A stretch of 64,000 nucleotides of DNA from Paraescarpia echinospica (taxonomy: Eukaryota; Annelida; Polychaeta; Sabellida; Siboglinidae). Below are positions 14,401-25,720 of the stretch, in pieces; the stretch's first letter is position 1, and each line of letters starts with the position of its first letter. The stretch lies in contig CM034533.1 of the NCBI GenBank assembly GCA_020002185.1, forward strand, positions 36,375,024 to 36,439,023, read 5' to 3'. The translations under genes were made by a program, and so were the position numbers. The notes below the pieces were generated by a model. The model worked only from the letters and a program-made list of their open reading frames with translations, did not search any database and had not been told where the DNA came from.

Positions 14401-15596
14401 CACCAAATAGATGGGATCAGTCGATGTACACATCCAATAGTGTATCATTGCAAAATACAGACACCAGAAGGGGTTGAGACTCCCACACAACACCGAAATA
14501 CCACTGCCATCAAGTATACACTATATAGCTCTATCTGTAAAAGGCCTACTGATATGCTATGGCAAATTTGACTACTAAAAGCCTCTACAGGCTTATGGTG
14601 TGCCACTGATCTTCAACTGTTACCTTAACTGATTTGACAGAGTAATGCTAGGATTGTCATTGAAACAAGACAAAATATAAATAATTTAAGCATCTTTTTT
14701 TTTTACCTGGGCCACTGTGTGCCCACTGCCACCCACAACATTCACTTTTTGGCAATCATCTGCCAGATCACCTCTGATTGCTAAGACTTAAAAGATTAAT
14801 TCCATTTCGAAAATGAAAAAATTTTCCTTTAATAAAACAACAGTTTCTACAAGAATATTATAATACTCCACTGCATCATGGAAAATGGAATCAAAATATC
14901 GTAATTTACTCAAACACGCGCAGGACTAGGACAAAAATCGTGCGTCCTATCTGCGCTGTGTAAATCGCTCTTTGGCCAGAACGTGTCACTTGAACCATTG
15001 CAAGACCAGAGAGTATATTAAAATAAACAGCGTGAAGAAATTTCAATGACACGTATTTTGACCAGTCACTGTGACTGAATGGAATAGAGAAATCATTTAC
15101 ACTACAGAGGCAGCACCAGCGACAGCGTTCATCTTTTCATGCCTGTATTAATGGGATTAATATCAACCAACATTGCAGCAAAAAGGACACATGGACAGAT
15201 ACCAGAGGAATACGCGAGTCAATGTCTGACTCCCTTCCTTGTTATATCCACGATTACATTGTAAAACATGAGGGTCAACGTAAAATCAGGGTAAATAATA
15301 TGACACTCCTAAGGCTAAGCTCCGTGTTTACAACTCGAATCACACGAATGTTACCCGGAAGGAACTAACGGGAGGCGCCTGCGCTCTTCGCAAAACTATT
15401 CCCGGGATCCCCTCGTCTAAAATTAGCCCAACACCAAACGTCGGGACAATCGCGTTAAAGTCTCAGACTTTATTGTCTCGGTCTAACGTCCGGTCCACGC
15501 ATACCAACTTCGCGACGGCAGAAGTCCCGACGTTTATTGTCTCGGACAATGGCATTGTCTCAGACTATTAGTTGTCTCGGTTCATGCATGAGACCC
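11448..15596. mobile_element. TIR element, possibly PIF/Harbinger-derived
   Basis: The left end starts GGGTCTTATGCATG and then CACCGAGACAA. The right end, read on the other strand, starts GGGTCTCATGCATG and then AACCGAGACAA: 25 bp with two mismatches. Both ends continue for about 200 bp with subterminal TTGTCTCGGAC motifs in both orientations and a shared ACGTCGGGACTT. The flanking trinucleotides are CAG and TAG, compatible with a degraded 3-bp target duplication but not proof of one. The 4.15-kb interior has no intact transposase. One exon-like fragment at 13,004-13,098 resembles PIF/Harbinger. The inverted ends are seen directly; the superfamily is inferred. Confidence 0.5.
13004..13098 (+). 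pseudogene. Harbinger-like transposase exon fragment
   Basis: After an acceptor-like TTTAATTTTCAG the frame reads EICDADLSFINP. This resembles the ICDADLRF-type block of PIF/Harbinger DDE transposases. The frame then hits a TGA, and a neighbouring frame carries a weak continuation before a GAAG/GTATAC donor. It lies inside the inverted-repeat element at 11,448-15,596. The match is short and made by eye, so it is tentative. Confidence 0.3.
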
Positions 15597-15630
15597 TAGA
15601 GCAGTTCAATCCAACATAATCTCAACTTTG

Positions 15631-15793
15631 CCGGAGAGCCCAACCACTGCGCAATAATAAAACTGTACATTTACATAACTACATCACTTGACACGCAGCC
15701 ATTGCCGTATAACCGAGCGGCAATGGCTGCGTGTCAAGTGATGTACTTATGCAAATGTAGTTTTATTATTGCGCAATGGTTGGGTTCTTCGGG
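15631..15793. repeat. Long hairpin palindrome
   Basis: Two inverted arms of about 76 bp (15,631-15,707 and 15,718-15,793) at about 85-90% identity flank a 10-bp loop, TATAACCGAG. The arms include CACTTGACACGCAGCCATTG and its complement. This is a foldback or MITE-like structure immediately outside the 11.4-15.6 kb element. Confidence 0.85.
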
Positions 15794-15805
15794 AAAGTAA
15801 AGTAA

Positions 15806-15806
15806 A

Positions 15807-15899
<93 letters not shown>

Positions 15900-15901
15900 C
15901 A

Positions 15902-15951
<50 letters not shown>
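15806..15951. repeat. (AT)n(GT)n(AT)n(AC)n microsatellite
   Basis: Compound dinucleotide tract. The central GT and AC blocks are mutually inverted, so the tract can also fold on itself. Confidence 0.96.
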
Positions 15952-15953
<2 letters not shown>

Positions 15954-17890
15954 AATATCAGTATTTTTTGACGCGGAAAACGATACATTGCATGTACAAT
16001 TAAAACAGTAAGATATTATATGATCGTCAATATACACTATTATTGTGACTGTGTAGCCGTAGCAGCACAAACATTATTATGTTGTAGAGCGCATTTTCTC
16101 TGGCTAGACGTGGTGCAATTTAACGGAGTCCACCGTGGAGAGATTGATGACATATATTGTTTTCACTAAGTTATGACGAAGGGACATGTGTATTTATCAG
16201 AGCTCACGCGCTGAGCCAAATCGATGTAGGCGTCTTACACTTCATCATAGAGGATCATAAAACATGAAAGACGCAGCCAATAAAGGAATGATGCGTTCGT
16301 AGAGTGCCTTTTATGTTCTCTCGAATCGCGTTATAACCAATTAGCTTGTCAGATGCTGTAATCTCGCGGAGACGTAGGCGTCGCATGGGCTCGGTATTTT
16401 ACCGAATCAAGTCGAACGAAGCAACAAACCGGACGACAGCTCAACAAAACACGGATTAACATATCAAACGGGTGTGTCCTACTCACCGCGTACGACGCGT
16501 CTCTCACACAAACCTAGTGTTCATGCTATCTCGGCAAGTCCGAGGTGTCCTTGGTGAGTGTTGTAGCTCCAAGTGATCCAGTCCGTTCGACAGGGTCGTT
16601 GTTTTACTGCTGTGTTATAAGTTGATATGCCCTGTGGGCCACAGTCTTTATTGTAATATTTTACACTTGTATGAATACGTTGTGTACGCCACAATTACAT
16701 CAAAGAAGTTAACAGTTGTCCAATTCATACTATATACAGTGTTGTATTATATTGTATAATACAACATGATGACTGTGAAACCTACTGGGTAGGTGGAAAC
16801 CCAAACATTGGTCATCAACAACATACTGTCTGACGCAAAAACACCAGAAACAATCACATTTAATGGGTCATATGCTTTCATAATCATACCGTCAAAGCGA
16901 ATTGTGCAACGGTATGTCTACGCTAATTTAATGAGAGAGTCACTTTTGAGGTGATGTAAGACCCTTTAAAGGGTCCAGTATTTCCCTTTCTGAATCTCCC
17001 AGGGACAGGTGACTCCCTCAGTATCACTGGCATATCCACCTAACCAAAGGTAGAGTTATCGGTTGGTAAATTATGCGTTTTGGAGTGATGCCAATCGCAA
17101 TAATACCGTGACTCACGGGGATGGCCGGTTGGGTAATCATGGAACTTTCCTGGAATTGCTCCTTGATGTTTCGCCCGCGCGCCTGGTTTCCATAATAAAA
17201 ACCGACGAAGGCAGCATAATATAAGACAAGATAAGATAAAACAAGACAGTTTATTATCCCTTTTTACGAGGACTTTGTCGTACATTTCATGGACCCTTTA
17301 TGAATTATGCCCGCTCCCCGCTCCATGAATGAACTCGTCATTCGGCTCGTCCCTGCCTTGCATGTGGGACGAAGGAGAATTAATTAAGCGAAGTGTGTAC
17401 GGTATACGCGAGTGGTACGAGTGGTAGTGTATAGTATTGCTGCTCATGGCCCGAGAGGATTCCCTTTCCTGTTGGAACACCGTGCCAACAAGGAACTGGC
17501 AGCGAGCCTGTGCAATCGATCACATAGCAGTCTCCCGGGTGAACGCCGCCTGTCTAGTTGGCGTAGTGGTTGTACACGCAGGAGGTAGAGAGAGGGGGAA
17601 CACGGGCAGTTGGTAGTGTACAGAGGTGCTTAGAGTCGTGGACATGATTAGACAGCTGTTTGAGGTCTGAAGGATATATAACCGTTCTGCTAAATTGCCT
17701 TTATGCCTGTCAGCGTCTGTACCTCGGCCTGAATGTGTGTGCAAGAAAGCTCAGACTTGATATAAGTAAAATACGAATATGAATTGCAATGGTTAAATAA
17801 TAATAATCATTTTAGTTTTCGGTATTTCTGATAATTGTTTGCACTAACATATACACTGAAATCTGTGCAACTCGGCATAACACAAATAAG

Positions 17891-17938
<48 letters not shown>

Positions 17939-18585
17939 ATATAGTATTACTCTGTAGGTCTGTATATCTGTATTGCCCACGTGGTTACGAATCGCCACAT
18001 TGCACCTGTGCACGTAATTGTCACGTTAAAAGACCGCCACGTTAATGACCGACATTCCTGAAAACTCACCCGCATTGCACATATATATAGACAATCCACC
18101 GATTTATTGTCATTTGCAGACTCAATTGATGTTTCCATAGAGACCGGTCAGCTATTTGCAGGTCGTCCCGCTCAGATCGTAATCTAGGCGATATCTCACT
18201 CAATCTGCCTGGCTCTGTTGGGACAGTTAGACTACGAGGTCTGTCCCCATGGCCCTTCATCTCTCTCACCCTCTTACGCATCAACCGCCTCAGTCAGGAA
18301 TTGTTCGGCTCGTTTGTTATAGCTCATTCTGCCGTTTTTACGCTTTTATGCGGTTAAATGCAATATTTTAACCTAACGATCTTCTGTGAGTTGAGCGCAT
18401 TGTATAGCGGTATAAATACTCAGATAGCGTAGCGACATATGTTAGCGTTATGGAGAGAGACCGGAAAAGGGGAAACATTTCAGGATATATTTGCTTGTTT
18501 AATTGTTTTTATTGTTTTTCTAGTAGTCATCAATATATATTACCACAATTAACCCAGGGCATCTCAGCTTTTAATATATCACTAA
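15952..18585. other. Spacer with small repeats, no gene recognised
   Basis: It contains a perfect 11-bp-arm palindrome at 16,741-16,765 (GTTGTATTATA, loop TTG) and an (AT)n tract at about 17,881-17,945. On the minus strand at about 17,215-17,290 there is an AATAAACTGTCTTG segment followed by TTATCTTATCTTG repeats, which looks like a LINE 3' tail (low confidence). Short minus-strand open frames at 17,040-18,284 match no known family. Confidence 0.4.
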
Positions 18586-21500
18586 TATAACCGATTTAAA
18601 TATTGTTAATTCGTGTTCACATTCTCAACGTCTCATTGTAGTGTATTAGCGTAAAGCAGTTCTGGTATATTAACTAATGTCATGGCTGAGTTTATAATAT
18701 CATAACTTGGATAATATAATTATGAAAAGTGAAATAAACTAATAACGTCGACGAACATGTTTGCCACATACCTTGAGACATTTCACTGAAATAACTATGA
18801 CGTGCTCCTGTGACGTTGATCGTCTCAACTCTTGGTATCTAGATATAACAATGAACATGGGTGATGCATGCACTTTACTGTGTACCTTACAATAACATAT
18901 GTCAGGGTGATTTTGATTGCAGGATCCGCTTTGGTCATTGGTGATCAGATCTTTTTCTTCAGACGCTGATATTAAAAGTTCATGGTTCTCAGTTCCAGTA
19001 ATTAGTATTAGAAATTAATTTACAGGGGATATTAATTTTTTTAAATCCTTCTATAACAACCTTGAAATGTCCTTACACTCATGCACTTTGTTAGATAGTT
19101 TATAACAATGACTATAAGAAACATCGAATGCACGTACTATTTCAAGCATCAATGTTTTCTCTTTATAACTTCCTTTTATAATTAGGCCAATTTCATACAG
19201 TTTCGCATAAGCATATTTGTTCCGTAAAAGTATGCATATTTGTCATCGTTAAATTCAATATATTGTTGTTTTCTGTGTAATTTATAAGCCATATGTGCTA
19301 ATTGTCTCCTTTAAATAACACTTGTTATGGACGAGTACCACACCAAGGAACACATCCGTTACGATTTGTTCTAAATATTGGAGAAGACAGCCGATGGGAA
19401 ATGGAATGGATGACTCCTGACAAACGAGGACATTATATTGCCCAAGCGAGCAGCAGAATATTGATGCATGTATCTGCAACGTTTCCATCAAATCGTTAAT
19501 TTAGACAATATCCAACGAGAGGATGCTATTCACGAGGAAATTATAACAGATGATAAAAGACTGGATAGAGATGTTACTCAGTTATATTCCCTGTGGTCCC
19601 GTGTCGATATTAAAGTACGATGCACCCGACTAAGCATGGAAGCGAAGTTGCCCTTTTAAACCAACGGAATCGTTATTTGTCCAGGGCAGTCATTAATTTG
19701 CCAAGCGCGGCTCATTTCACGTTTTGGCAATACCCTTTTCCACATCGTGTCACAACTGCACGTTTCATTCACCGTCATTTGTTCCTTCTGTCTTATCTTT
19801 GAAGTACTGTCGATTTCCAGACATAAACAAAATAGTCGAGATGCCTTGTCGCATGCTAAAGACCTAAAGTGTAAAAATCTGTTGTACTAGAAGTAGAACA
19901 CAATGAACCATTCTAGCTGCGTGCAAAAATTGGTACGGTTAGTTAGGGCAGCACTGTGTTTCCCCTTGGTAAAATAATGGGCGAGGTGGTAGAGGTGGGT
20001 TTTGCGAGCGCCGCAGGAGCGAAACATTTTAGGGAGGGGTCAGTGGGGATGCTCCCCTGGGGATTTTATTTAAACTAGCTTTAAAATGGTGCATTCTGAG
20101 GTACTTTTTAACCTTTACTGTTGAGTATAGAGGGAATATATAAAACAACAAGATATCATGTAAACATGTCTACACCACTTGTAAATGTAGTAATCATGAT
20201 TGATAAATGTCATTAATCATGATTGTGTTATCGTGTTGAGGTGTGGTTTCCACTTTACTACTGGTACTCAGTTGATGTGTGATTTCCACTTGACCACTGT
20301 TACTTGGTTAAGGTGTTGTTTCCACTCGACCACTGGTACTTGGTTGTGGTGATGTTTTTCTTGCCCTAACCCTAGGCCTTGTTAGCACAGTCACAATGGT
20401 ATCGTCTGAAGACTCTTTCCCAATTACCACCTTTAAATGATTATCATATCATAATATTTCGACGTTAAATTGGTGGCTTCTGTTCCAAAAAATGTGCTTT
20501 ATTTGTTGCTATGCGATTAATTAAACAGTCATTTCTGGAAGTCCACAAAATATGTTTCTATTAATCGCAAGAATATTTCTCAAAGTGTGTCCTTTTTATA
20601 AAACAGTGTCAGGTATTTAATATATCCACATTCTGTGCAAACATATCGTTGTCTAGTCCAATAGGCGTCTTTTACGAGATGGTGAACCTGGGTGGTTTAT
20701 ATTCGTAAGTACGTCACTCAGATCAACTTTCCGAAAGTTTGTTTGCACAACTTTATCGGAATATGTATTATACATTTAACACAAAGATATCTTACGAACC
20801 ATATTCCGTATTTTGCTAAAAACGACATAGAACATTAGTTCATCTAATTGTTGAACTTGAGAATACTTCTGCAAGTTGTGGGCACTTGTGAGTTGTTTCG
20901 AATCCGGACCCACCTCGATTTCGTCATTATAACTTTAGTTTTGCCTAACTTTGATACCTGAGTGAGTTAGTTCAGCATTATCGTAGGTATATTTACGTTT
21001 AAGAATATTGCGTGTTAGCGCCCTTTTGAAGCGTGAATAGCGCCCCGGTTTGTATCAACGTACGCTGCTATATCGCTTATTTTACACGCACGGTGAGGTA
21101 ACGCCCGGCTGCAGCGGCGCAGACTAACGCAAAACGGGTCGTTATTTGGGCTTCAAAAGGGTCCGGATTCGATACAAGCGCCGACCAGTGAATTGTACGG
21201 TTATTATTTCGGCTTCAAAAGGGTCCGGATTCGACACAACTTCACAAGTGCCGACTAGTGTCCGTAACTATCCCAGGTGCACATCGGTCTACTTCCTGCT
21301 AAGACAGACTCGCAGTTCTAACCGTTTGAGATGCAGCGCACGCGGGCGTCTCTTACTGTTTACAACCGCTGTATCTGAACGGCGCTAACGAAGGAGATAG
21401 CTGACGGCGGCCTGGTAGTTAGGTTTGTTAAGACACATTTTTGGCCGAATCGTTACTTGGCGGACAAAAGCATGAAAATTGGACCATATATATAAAATTC

Positions 21501-21635
21501 CACGGCGAATCCGATTATGGGGTGGCTCCGCGTCAGATTTTGTGTTATTGACCTTGAAATTCAAGGTAAAATTTTAGTGAACTTGAAATATAACTTCTTT
21601 CAATAGCACCACTGTTTTTGTTTGTATGTATGAAC

Positions 21636-21814
21636 GTATATATTTAATTATGTATGTATGCATGCATGTGTGCATGTATGTATGTCCATGACCTTGAATT
21701 TCAAGGTCAAATATTTTTTTCTTTCAAAAACACGTCTGTTTTTGTATATATGAATATATGTGTGTACTTACGCATGTATGAATTAACGTTTGTATGTATT
21801 TATGTATATATGTT

Positions 21815-21846
<32 letters not shown>

Positions 21847-22321
21847 TGTATGCATGCATGCATGCATGTATGTATGAATGTATGTATGTATGTATGTATG
21901 TATGTGTGAATGTATGTATGTATGTATATTTGTATGTATGTATGTATGTATGTATGTATGTATGTATGTATGTATGTATGTATGTATGTATGTATGTATG
22001 TATGTATGTATATTTGTATGTATGTATGTATGTATGTATGTATGTATGTATGTATGTATGTATGTATGTATGTGTGTATGTATGGATGTATGTATGTATG
22101 CATGTTATTTACCTTAAGTGTCAAGGTCAAATATTACTGAACGTGAAATAAATATATTTATTTCAATAGTGAAATAATATTTTTTTTAACAGCACCCCTC
22201 CCTCCACCCCGTCTTCCGATGTCACTAGTCGAGCTGAAACAGCGGAGAAGTTAGAGTTACGGCGCAGCAGCGAAAAATTGTGTCTTCACCATATGGCCTG
22301 GTATGTATATGTGTGTGTGTT

Positions 22322-22390
<69 letters not shown>
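21636..22390. repeat. (ATGT)n and (GT)n microsatellites of unit 1
   Basis: Long tetranucleotide ATGT array (about 21,636-22,105) and, after a unique spacer, a GT array (about 22,310-22,388). Equivalent, shorter arrays are at about 28,769-29,090 with 29,240-29,297, and at about 35,665-36,015 with 36,163-36,222. The Met-Tyr-Val-Cys open frames here are artefacts. Confidence 0.95.
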
Positions 22391-22440
22391 ACCTTATTAT
22401 TTCATCGTCCATACAAACTATAATCATATAGCTCGTCTTA

Positions 22441-22800
22441 TCATAGAAACACGTCTAAAGGTCCTTGCACGGCCATCTTTACAGCACGTGCAACTCGCTG
22501 CACAAGGCCTTCTACATTTGCATAAACACCAAAGAATCTCCGGCACATACCAATGGTAGCTTCAGGAAGCGTTGACAAAGGAGAATACCACCTCCCATCT
22601 TCGAACTTCCACCCAAAGTTCGTTGGGGACGGTGTGACATTCTCGTAACGACACGATTTAATAATGGAAACATGTTTAATCACAAAGCCAACACCGAATA
22701 CAAAACAGGCAACACACGTCACCACCTCTCGTCGTCCACTCTCCCTCACACCGCTCTCCCGAGCCGGAATCCCGCAATTTGTGCAGACAGGGAGGTCCAT
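22441..22800 (-). CDS. Hypothetical 119-codon ORF, unit 1
   Basis: Open frame starting MDLPVCTNCGIP, with a CxxC pair near the N-terminus and a hydrophobic stretch (VACFVFGVGFVI) around residues 29-40. I do not recognise a family. It is intact in all three units, but the units are so recently duplicated that this is not evidence of selection. It could be an exon, a transposon fragment or chance. Confidence 0.2.
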   Translation of the reverse strand: MDLPVCTNCGIPARESGVRESGRREVVTCVACFVFGVGFVIKHVSIIKSCRYENVTPSPTNFGWKFEDGRWYSPLSTLPEATIGMCRRFFGVYANVEGLVQRVARAVKMAVQGPLDVFL

Positions 22801-23931
22801 GTAATATTTTCCCTCACTTTAACACATTCGCCGCCGAACGAAACTCTGGGATCCTTTCAAGACCACGGTATATAACAAGTATATATGCATTACAATTCGA
22901 GAACGAAAAAAATGGTGATTATGCAACGTCGTTCATAAAATATAAATGTTCATTGTTATCCGGAGAATGTTCGCATACGTAGACTAATTAAGTGTCCGTT
23001 AACTAACATAGATCAAGCATCGTTGATGAAAGTAACTGCACCATATATAGCGAATCGTCTGGGGTGATGGTGGCGATATGAGCAACGTCCAATGTTATTT
23101 TCTCGACGGTAGCTGCACCTTCGCAAACTGTGACGACGCATGTGATATAGGGAATGTGTACCACCATGGCAGTGCATTTTCTGGTACTGGGATGTCTTCA
23201 GTATGGAGACATCTCGCCATGTGTAACAAATTCGAACGTCCTTTCCCCAACATCAGCAATAGTACGAGCGTATATGTGCCAGTTTATCGCCATACATATC
23301 GTCAACAATTTAGTGTCAAGCAGGGCGGATTCTTCCTCCAGATGACTGCTTCGTGCTCTGTCAACAGTTGCTAGTGCAAGTAGGCAACCGTACTAGAAAT
23401 GGCCGTGACACTAAAACAAACTAAAATACATGGCATAGAATTTTTTTCTACAACCAATTCAACAACATGTACACCCACACCATATTTTGCATAGCACTGT
23501 CAACCAAACTTACACACGACAGTAATGTACCAAACAATACTGATACATAGGTTACTGTCTGCCTAGAAACCAATAACACGGAATTCAGCAGGCGGGTGTG
23601 TTTCAAATGTGGAACTGACGAAGCAGAGCACGGTTACTGCATTATCATTATACCATGTTGAGTTCAACAGATTCTTTCAAAACACTCAGGTGACCAAACT
23701 ATGGCGTGAGTAGAAGTTTTCACTGTTGGCGAGTGATGTCAGACTGCGTGCAACTGCTAACAGAAATCTGCATATCCATCATGTCACCCACAGTTTCTGA
23801 TCTAGCCCTCGTTCAAACACAGACACATTTACTTTGTTTCGCCCAAGATTACGAGCATGTACTCAGCGATGTGTTGACCTATAGGTCAAGCAGAGTGGGT
23901 GGGCGACGTGTGTGTAGGCCACGCCGAAGTT

Positions 23932-25558
23932 TTATAGCATCATTGGTAGCCGCCTCTGACCCATCAACATTCCGCATGGGGACACCTTAGTGCTGGTGTG
24001 TACCGAAGCACGGTATGCGCATAGGGCATTCGGAAGATGGTCTTCGCAGTTTTGTGGGTGTAGCCTGGCATACGTGAAGATCATAATTTGGACGGTGCGG
24101 TTAAAACTGTCAACCAATCCGTCTGATTGCGGACGGTATGGTATAGTTAGCGTCTTATCGATTCGCATGATGCAACACACCTCCTGAAGAATGTTATTGT
24201 CACATTCCCTTCCCCGATCGGAATGAAGCTGTCTTGGACAGCAAAATCGACAGAATACCTCTGTGACTAGTTTATCGGCTACTGTGAGTGCTTCTTTGTC
24301 GGGTATGGGGAAGGCTTCGATCCATTTCATTAAATAATCTTCGACAACTAGAACGTATTTATTTCCGCTTACCGAGTTGGCATTGGACCTAATAGGTCCA
24401 TAGCTATACGTTCCCAGGGAGTCAGAGGAGCGCGATGTGGAGCCGACGCCGGTTTGCGCTGTCCAAAGTCTCTACACAGGGGGGTGAGCCGGAGGCAAGT
24501 GGTTTGTTATGGCCAATGGCCCTCAAAGGCAGTCGCAGTGTACCGCCTGGAAAAGTCGCCGTCTCATTAGCGAAGGTACCACATGTTGGATTATCTCGTC
24601 GGTGTCACAACTGGGTTTCTTCTTATGATAGAGAATGCCATCCACAATGGTCATCCTGTCCCACTGTTGCAATAAACACTTGGTCATGTAATCTTGGTTC
24701 CTGATTTGTGCAAATGGTAGTCTCTGGATACGTGTATCCTTGTGAAGGAGCATACAATCACTGCTCTCCTCTTCGCTTTGTTAGCGACGTACGTCACACC
24801 TGGGACCCACTGCACTGCAAGTAATCCCGTTTCCGCGACTTTCTCCGGAGACGGCGAACAGTCGTTAAAGTGGCTGGTTGTACTAGATTTGGAAGATTTG
24901 CAAGAAGTTTGGGTGGATCCACGACTTGTTCAGCAAACTCGTCCTACAAGAGATTGTTATTGGACAGTGCAGGGACAACATCATTGTGATTTTAATTGGG
25001 CTGCTGAAGGGTTGTTGCTGATTGCACGTAATTGGAGTGCAATCCTTGTACTCTGACCGCTTGCATGGTCGTGACACCTTGCGGGAGAGTGCATCAGCAC
25101 TACCCATCGAGCTTCCTGGTCGATGGACAATCTGGAAATCATAGGCACCATGGGTGACGAGCCACCGTGCAACCATTCCTTCAGGTTCTTTAAAATTAAG
25201 TAACCATGTCAGTATCGCATGTTCAGTGATAATCGTGAATAGTCAGTCTCACAGATAGTGGTGGAATTGTTTGAAAAAGGTCACTACGGCCATCTCCCTG
25301 TGTGTTATGCAGTATCGGGTCTGCGTACGAATGAAGGTTTTATATGTATAGGCAATGCCTTTTTCACCACCCGCCTGGCGTTGTGAAAGTATAGTACTCA
25401 TGGCCTCTGCACTGGCATCGGTATACAACACAAACTCGTAATTTCGAGTGGGGTATGCCAAAACAGATGTTTCGCAAAGGACCTGTCGAAGGGCTCGGAA
25501 CGCCTTCTCTTTGGTATCTGACCATGTAAAAGAACGCTTTGCCCTCGTCATGGCCGTC
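23932..25558 (-). pseudogene. Ty3/gypsy pol 3' half (RNase H, integrase), unit 1
   Basis: Read leftward from the Polinton target site. An RNase H start (FTWSDTKEKAF, then VLYTDASAEA, then ITHREMAVV) is followed by FQIVHRPGSSMGSADALSR, an integrase zinc-binding region, and an integrase core with WIEAFP, LHSDRG and DGLVDSFNRT. The frame is interrupted at several points. A deletion of about 33 bp near 24,485, relative to unit 3, removes part of the region before the core. The last catalytic residue is Asp where Ty3/gypsy integrases have Glu (DGLVD instead of DGLVE). This is a decayed retrotransposon fragment with no LTR attached. Confidence 0.92.
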
Positions 25559-25720
25559 AGTAGTAATAGCGGAGGTTCAGCGCGCACCGAATCCGTTTTT
25601 CCGTCGGTGGAGTGGAGGTCAAAGGTCAGGGTCAAGTACCCGGATGTAAGTCAAGATCAAAGGTCAAATACCCGGATGTAGGTAAAGTGGCGTCCACTGA
25701 CGGATAGTTTGTGGACTAAA
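25559..25720. mobile_element. Polinton TIR fragment, unit 1
   Basis: Starts AGTAGTAATAGCGG directly after the GCCGTC target site and ends at GTTTGTGGACTAAA. It matches the first 162 bp of the left TIR of the complete Polinton at 40,912. The tandem-duplication breakpoint lies here, within a short ACTAA microhomology. Confidence 0.95.

Larger units (their letters stand above)
18586..25720. repeat. Tandem segmental duplication, unit 1
   Basis: First of three direct copies of a unit that starts TATAACCGATTTAAATATTG. Contents left to right: about 2.5 kb of AT-rich non-coding DNA; three 46-bp GTTTCCACTT-type repeats (about 20,232-20,345); a 62-bp direct duplication with GGCTTCAAAAGGGTCCGG (from 21,149); palindromes of TGACCTTGAA/TTCAAGGTCA (about 21,549 and 21,688); long (ATGT)n and (GT)n arrays; a 119-codon minus ORF; gypsy pol 3' sequence (minus); and the first 162 bp of a Polinton TIR. 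The 7,135-bp length exceeds unit 2 mostly through a longer (ATGT)n array. Confidence 0.95.

Noticed and set aside
21654..22151. Long Met-Tyr-Val-Cys open frames on both strands
   Set aside because: Artefacts of the ATGT microsatellite; the same applies to the frames at 43.2-43.6 kb and 59.4-60.1 kb.
23078..23374. 98-codon plus ORF repeated in units 1 and 2
   Set aside because: Truncated in unit 3, no family resemblance, and its conservation is explained by recent duplication.
24742..25056. Plus-strand open frame with a signal-peptide-like start
   Set aside because: Antisense to the gypsy pol fragment; it recurs in unit 2 only because the unit was duplicated.
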